Below the pieces are notes generated by a model that worked only from the letters and a program-made list of their open reading frames with translations, searched no databases and was not told where the DNA came from. Below, one piece after another: positions 60,987-64,000 of a stretch of 64,000 nt of DNA. The first letter of the stretch is position 1; the number at the start of each line of letters is the position of its first letter. This DNA comes from Rhizorhapis suberifaciens (lineage in GTDB: Bacteria; Pseudomonadota; Alphaproteobacteria; Sphingomonadales; Sphingomonadaceae), in the NCBI RefSeq assembly GCF_014200045.1, contig NZ_JACHOV010000012.1:36204-100203 (forward strand), read 5' to 3'. Made by a program: the position numbers and the translations under genes.

Positions 60987-61607
60987 ATGAACATCATGGT
61001 TGTGGCAGCCGCCGTCGTGGCAGCTGCCACCGCGCCGCCTTCGGCACCCATCGTGACAGAACCAATGGTCAGCACTCCCACAGTCCGTCCGGTCGCACAA
61101 ATTGTGCCGCCGGGGACGCCTGTTCGTCTGATGATCCTGAAAGAGATCACAAGCCGCAACGCCCGCAATGGGGAGCGGTTCAAGCTGCGGGTGGACGAAC
61201 CAGTCTATATTAATGGATCACCTCTCATCCCCGTTGGGACCACCGCCTGGGGCGAAATAGTAGAGGTGAAAAAGAACGGCGCTGTCGGAAAGGCCGGACG
61301 CCTCAATGCCCGCCTTCTCCATATTGATCTCCCAACCGGTCCGTTGCCGCTTCGAGGTGAATTTGCCGATCGAGGCGACGGAAATGGGGCAGGTGTCGTT
61401 CTGGCAGTGGTTGGCTTTGGATTACTGGGCCTCCTCAATGGCGGTGATAGCGGAAGACTCAAGGCTGGTGACACGTTCACGGGATATGTCGATAAGGTAC
61501 CCGCGCCGGCTGAGACAGATCCAGCAGTTCCGCCCACCGTCGGAGGAGCTGGAATTGAGCAGCCTCAACACCATCAATCACCGCGCAATGAAGAGCCCGG
61601 GACATAG
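60987..61607 (+). CDS. Exported hypothetical protein (206 aa)
   Basis: A 206-residue protein with an N-terminal signal-like segment (VVAAAVVAAATAPPSAP) and a strand-rich core (VPPGTPVRLMILKEITSRNA and LKVEV-like repeats such as FKLRVDEPVYINGSPLI). It has a short hydrophobic glycine stretch (VVLAVVGFGLLGLLNGGD) and a proline-rich tail. No family is recognised. It starts four bases after the previous gene. Confidence 0.55.
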   Translation: MNIMVVAAAVVAAATAPPSAPIVTEPMVSTPTVRPVAQIVPPGTPVRLMILKEITSRNARNGERFKLRVDEPVYINGSPLIPVGTTAWGEIVEVKKNGAVGKAGRLNARLLHIDLPTGPLPLRGEFADRGDGNGAGVVLAVVGFGLLGLLNGGDSGRLKAGDTFTGYVDKVPAPAETDPAVPPTVGGAGIEQPQHHQSPRNEEPGT

Positions 61608-61980
61608 GGTCAGGCAATGAGGGAAGGGAATATCCTTCAGCGATCGCCACCTTTCGACGCATATGTCTCGTTCCTGGACTGGATCCAAATGATCGGATCA
61701 CAGCTTTGGAAGCTGATCAGAACTGGCGAGAAGATTCATCCGTAACAGTCGATATTCCCCAGATGAGCATCTCTAAGGCGATTGACAAAAATTATGCCTT
61801 CCCAAGATCCGCCAGCGCCCGCCAATGGTCAGGGAAACTGGATGGACGGAAAGCGCGCATTGTCATTGCGACCTTCAATCAGAAAGTGCGCTATCCCAAT
61901 ATGGGCGCATTGGTTATCGATGGACCGCGTAGCGGAACCCGCCCACGACATAGCAGTTCACCGAGCGAAAGGATCTGGTC
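61608..61980. other. No confident gene
   Basis: About 370 bases with one weak plus-strand frame (61706-61990) lacking a ribosome site and family pattern. I see no repeat or RNA gene. Confidence 0.4.
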
Positions 61981-62468
61981 ATGCCCCTAAAGCTCGATGG
62001 GTCGGCCGCTGCGGTGAGCGTCGCTTCTCCGCCGACAGCCACGCTCCATTGCCGTTCATGCGGTGCTATTGTTCCATATCCCGGAAGACTGCGGGTGGCG
62101 GCGGATACGCAATCAATATTCACGCCGACAAGCGGACGCTAAAGGTCGCGGGTAAGATCGCCGTGTTTCACGCTGAGCTTTACGATGGCCAGGGTGGGTG
62201 CCGCGTCAGCACGGGGGAGCGGCATTTCTGCGCCGCATGCGCCAGTGCGCTGTGGGTGTTCAGCCCAGAATATCCCGAGCTCTTCCATCCCTTCGCGTCG
62301 GCTATCGATAGCGAACTGCCGAAGGCCCCGTCACTCGTCCACATGATGCTCTCGTAGAAGGCCATGTGGGTCGAGCCCGAGATCGGCCCAGACGACCAGT
62401 GTTTTGAGGAATATCCGGACAACGCGCTGGAGGATTGGCACCGAGAGCATGGTCTTTGGATTGATTAG
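61981..62468 (+). pseudogene. GFA-family (Mss4-like) protein gene, frameshift and stop codon
   Basis: The first codons (ATG 61981, MPLKLDGS) would continue as CRCGERRFSADSHAPLPFMR if one base were inserted near 62004. From there the frame runs MRCYCSISRKTAGGGGYAIN, TGERHFCAACASALWVF and PFASAIDSELPKAPSLVHMM, the glutathione-dependent formaldehyde-activating (GFA) zinc fold. A TAG at 62355 interrupts the frame before the usual end (EEYPDNALEDWHREHGL), which stays open to 62468. One indel plus one nonsense change indicates decay. Confidence 0.7.
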
Positions 62469-62573
62469 CTTTTCTCGGGTTGCAGCAAACCGGAGATGTC
62501 GCTGTCTGCCGCCACTCCGAGCGAGACGGTAACGCATCCTCTTGCCTGTTTATATAGTAACAGTCGAGGCTGC

Positions 62574-63662
62574 CTATCGACCAGGTGGGGATCGATCTGA
62601 GGGCTTCCTGTCTGGTGGATTATCACGCTGTCGCTCCCGGGCACGACGCACGCGCTCAAGCGCATCCTTCAATACGCGATCGGGCACAGTCTCAATGATC
62701 GTTCGATCTTTCAGGAACGCGCGCAGCTCGCCGGCGAGAACCTGATCGCGCGGATCGCCAGACCGGTCCAACTTCTCCGCAGCCTTCTCGTACGTCTGCC
62801 TTGTGGTTTCCCACCGCTCCTTTGCGCGTCCAACAAAGGGCGGCGACATCCCCTTCCCCATGGCTATGGCCAAGGCCTCTCGAGCCTGACGCATGTCGGC
62901 CTCCGTTGGCTGCCGCGATGCCCCGCGTCTGATCTTGGCGCGCATCTGGGCAAGGGCCATGCTGGTACCCGCCCTCCCCTGCCCGCGCGTCCAGCGCGGC
63001 GTCGCCTCGCATTCGACACCTCGGCTCCGAAGCGCCTCGGCGAAAGCCTCGCGGAATTTGAACAAATCCTCCCGTCGCGGATCGAAGCGCTCGCCATCCA
63101 TGCCCTCGGCCTGAACCGTCAAATGCACATGGGGCCTCGGCGTATCGGTATGCAGCGCCATCAGATAATCATGATTGTCGCCAAGCATTCGCTCGGCCGT
63201 CTCGTGCACAGCCTGCCGCACCGTTTCCGGGTTCGTTCCCTCCGGCATCGAAAACACCATTGAGACTGCGGATACGGTAGCACGCTGCCGCCAATAGAGC
63301 GGATCGGACCACTCTTGCGCGATCTGTTGGACCTCCCCCTTTTCGGTAAGGACTTCTCCATCGCGGGTCTCGATCGCGATCTCACCGTTGCGACCGACAT
63401 AGCTCAGATGGGCGCCCAGATGGTCCGCGCCCTTCTTTCGCCCCGTCACTTTCACCAGAACTTCAGGCGCTTTGCGGACCACGCGGCCCAGGACGGCACG
63501 AGAATCCGCGTAGGGCGGTTCGACATGGGAGACCGGCTTGAAAGGACCGGTCTGGTTCAGGAGATGCTTGGCATATTTGATATTGGGGTCACCAGACACG
63601 CGCGGCCGAAACGTCGGCTTCAGCACGCCCCACAATTCATCCTCGCGCTCACCGAACGCCAT
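62574..63662 (-). CDS. MOBP-type relaxase (MobA/VirD2-like)
   Basis: A 362-residue relaxase. HLSYVGRNG carries a probable catalytic Tyr, and HDYLMALHTDTPRPHVHLTV is the MOBP metal-binding histidine motif. It nicks oriT and leads the DNA. The C-terminal part is basic and coiled. It is shorter than TraI-type relaxases with LPD7; that domain lies alone at 31921. The preceding gene is MobC-like and ends one base into this gene (shared position 63662). No oriT was seen in the window; it is expected near or beyond the right edge. Confidence 0.85.
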   Translation of the reverse strand: MAFGEREDELWGVLKPTFRPRVSGDPNIKYAKHLLNQTGPFKPVSHVEPPYADSRAVLGRVVRKAPEVLVKVTGRKKGADHLGAHLSYVGRNGEIAIETRDGEVLTEKGEVQQIAQEWSDPLYWRQRATVSAVSMVFSMPEGTNPETVRQAVHETAERMLGDNHDYLMALHTDTPRPHVHLTVQAEGMDGERFDPRREDLFKFREAFAEALRSRGVECEATPRWTRGQGRAGTSMALAQMRAKIRRGASRQPTEADMRQAREALAIAMGKGMSPPFVGRAKERWETTRQTYEKAAEKLDRSGDPRDQVLAGELRAFLKDRTIIETVPDRVLKDALERVRRARERQRDNPPDRKPSDRSPPGR

Positions 63663-64000
63663 CAGTCAGCAACCTTCCAATAGCTAAGGTCGCCGCGCAG
63701 CGCATCTCCCAGCGCTGTAATCTGCTCATTGATGTCCTGACGCATCTCCGCGATGCGGCGCAATTCACGTTCGATCTGCAGACCAGTATCGGCCATCATC
63801 GCCGCGTTGCCTGCCCGCATGGCCTGGTTGAGGTTGCGGCCAATGCGCTGCAACTGGAGCCGCACCGGGGCCAGGCTCCCGCGTAACCCATCATCCACAT
63901 TCCCCTTCAAGCCAATATGGCGGCGCATCAGTGCCTTGACCCACCCCGCCCTATCCGTCCCGCGCGCGGCCGCGCGCGCATCCAGCACGGCAAGCTCGGC
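63662..64000 (-). CDS. MobC-like relaxosome protein, 5' end outside window
   Basis: A frame that is still open at the right edge, with at least 112 residues. RIGRNLNQAMRAGNAAMM matches the MobC motif (NLNQ), and RAGWVKALMRRHIGLKG fits its DNA-binding part. MobC proteins assist relaxase at oriT. A GTG at 63988 is in frame, but the open frame continues to 64000, so the true start is probably outside. It is cotranscribed with the relaxase. Confidence 0.75.
   Translation of the reverse strand, partial: AELAVLDARAAARGTDRAGWVKALMRRHIGLKGNVDDGLRGSLAPVRLQLQRIGRNLNQAMRAGNAAMMADTGLQIERELRRIAEMRQDINEQITALGDALRGDLSYWKVAD

Noticed and set aside
61706..61990. Plus-strand frame of 94 codons before the GFA remnant
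   Set aside because: It has no ribosome site and no recognisable pattern, and it overlaps the remnant start.

Overview
The window is GC-rich and densely packed with overlapping, translationally coupled genes. It looks like accessory DNA, most likely a conjugative plasmid or integrative element, of an alphaproteobacterium, probably a sphingomonad (Sphingobium/Novosphingobium type). The reasons are a VirB/VirD4 type IV secretion operon, ArdC, DUF3768 and a large ParB-like protein, a MOBP-type relaxase with a MobC-like partner at the right edge, and a luxR-luxI-phytanoyl-CoA dioxygenase cluster of a kind described in Novosphingobium. I saw no rRNA, tRNA, CRISPR array or complete insertion sequence.

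Layout. (1) 1-7.4 kb: a candidate defence operon with a partial GIY-YIG protein, an MmeI-like N6-adenine methyltransferase, a RelB/YafQ-type toxin-antitoxin pair, an SF2 helicase and a second GIY-YIG protein. (2) 7.5-13.6 kb, minus strand: small plasmid-type genes plus ParB and the anti-restriction protein ArdC. Three copies of a ~160-bp structured repeat lie just upstream of three of these transcription units. (3) 13.7-16.7 kb, plus strand: a three-gene cassette (HEPN/TOPRIM-type protein, small RNase H-like candidate, Ser/Thr kinase) next to one repeat copy. (4) 16.7-19.4 kb, minus strand: zinc-ribbon protein, ParDE, thermonuclease-like protein and TOPRIM primase. (5) 19.4-32.7 kb, plus strand: TrbM-like, VirB1-VirB6, VirB8-VirB11, VirD4 and a separate LPD7 protein. 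virB4 carries an internal deletion and two frame changes, so this transfer apparatus may be dead. (6) 32.7-33.0 kb: an IS5-family remnant at the edge of the cargo. (7) 33.2-53.9 kb, minus strand: a type I secretion locus (TolC, HlyB, HlyD) with a 4560-residue RTX protein, its HlyC-like acyltransferase and an overlapping small membrane-anchored protein that could be an immunity partner. (8) 54.6-58.4 kb: outer-membrane barrel, MarR-type regulator, PhyH-type dioxygenase, LuxI and LuxR, with a perfect lux-box-like palindrome before luxI. (9) 58.7-62.5 kb: small envelope and hypothetical genes, some broken. (10) 62.5-64 kb, minus strand: relaxase and MobC-like protein, cut by the window edge.

How it fits together. 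Transfer genes flank a secretion/quorum-sensing cargo, with two probable anti-phage cassettes and anti-restriction functions beside them. Several genes (virB4, a DUF7673 gene, a YHYH/excalibur gene, a GFA-family gene) have frame disruptions, which suggests decay, although base errors could explain the single-base cases.
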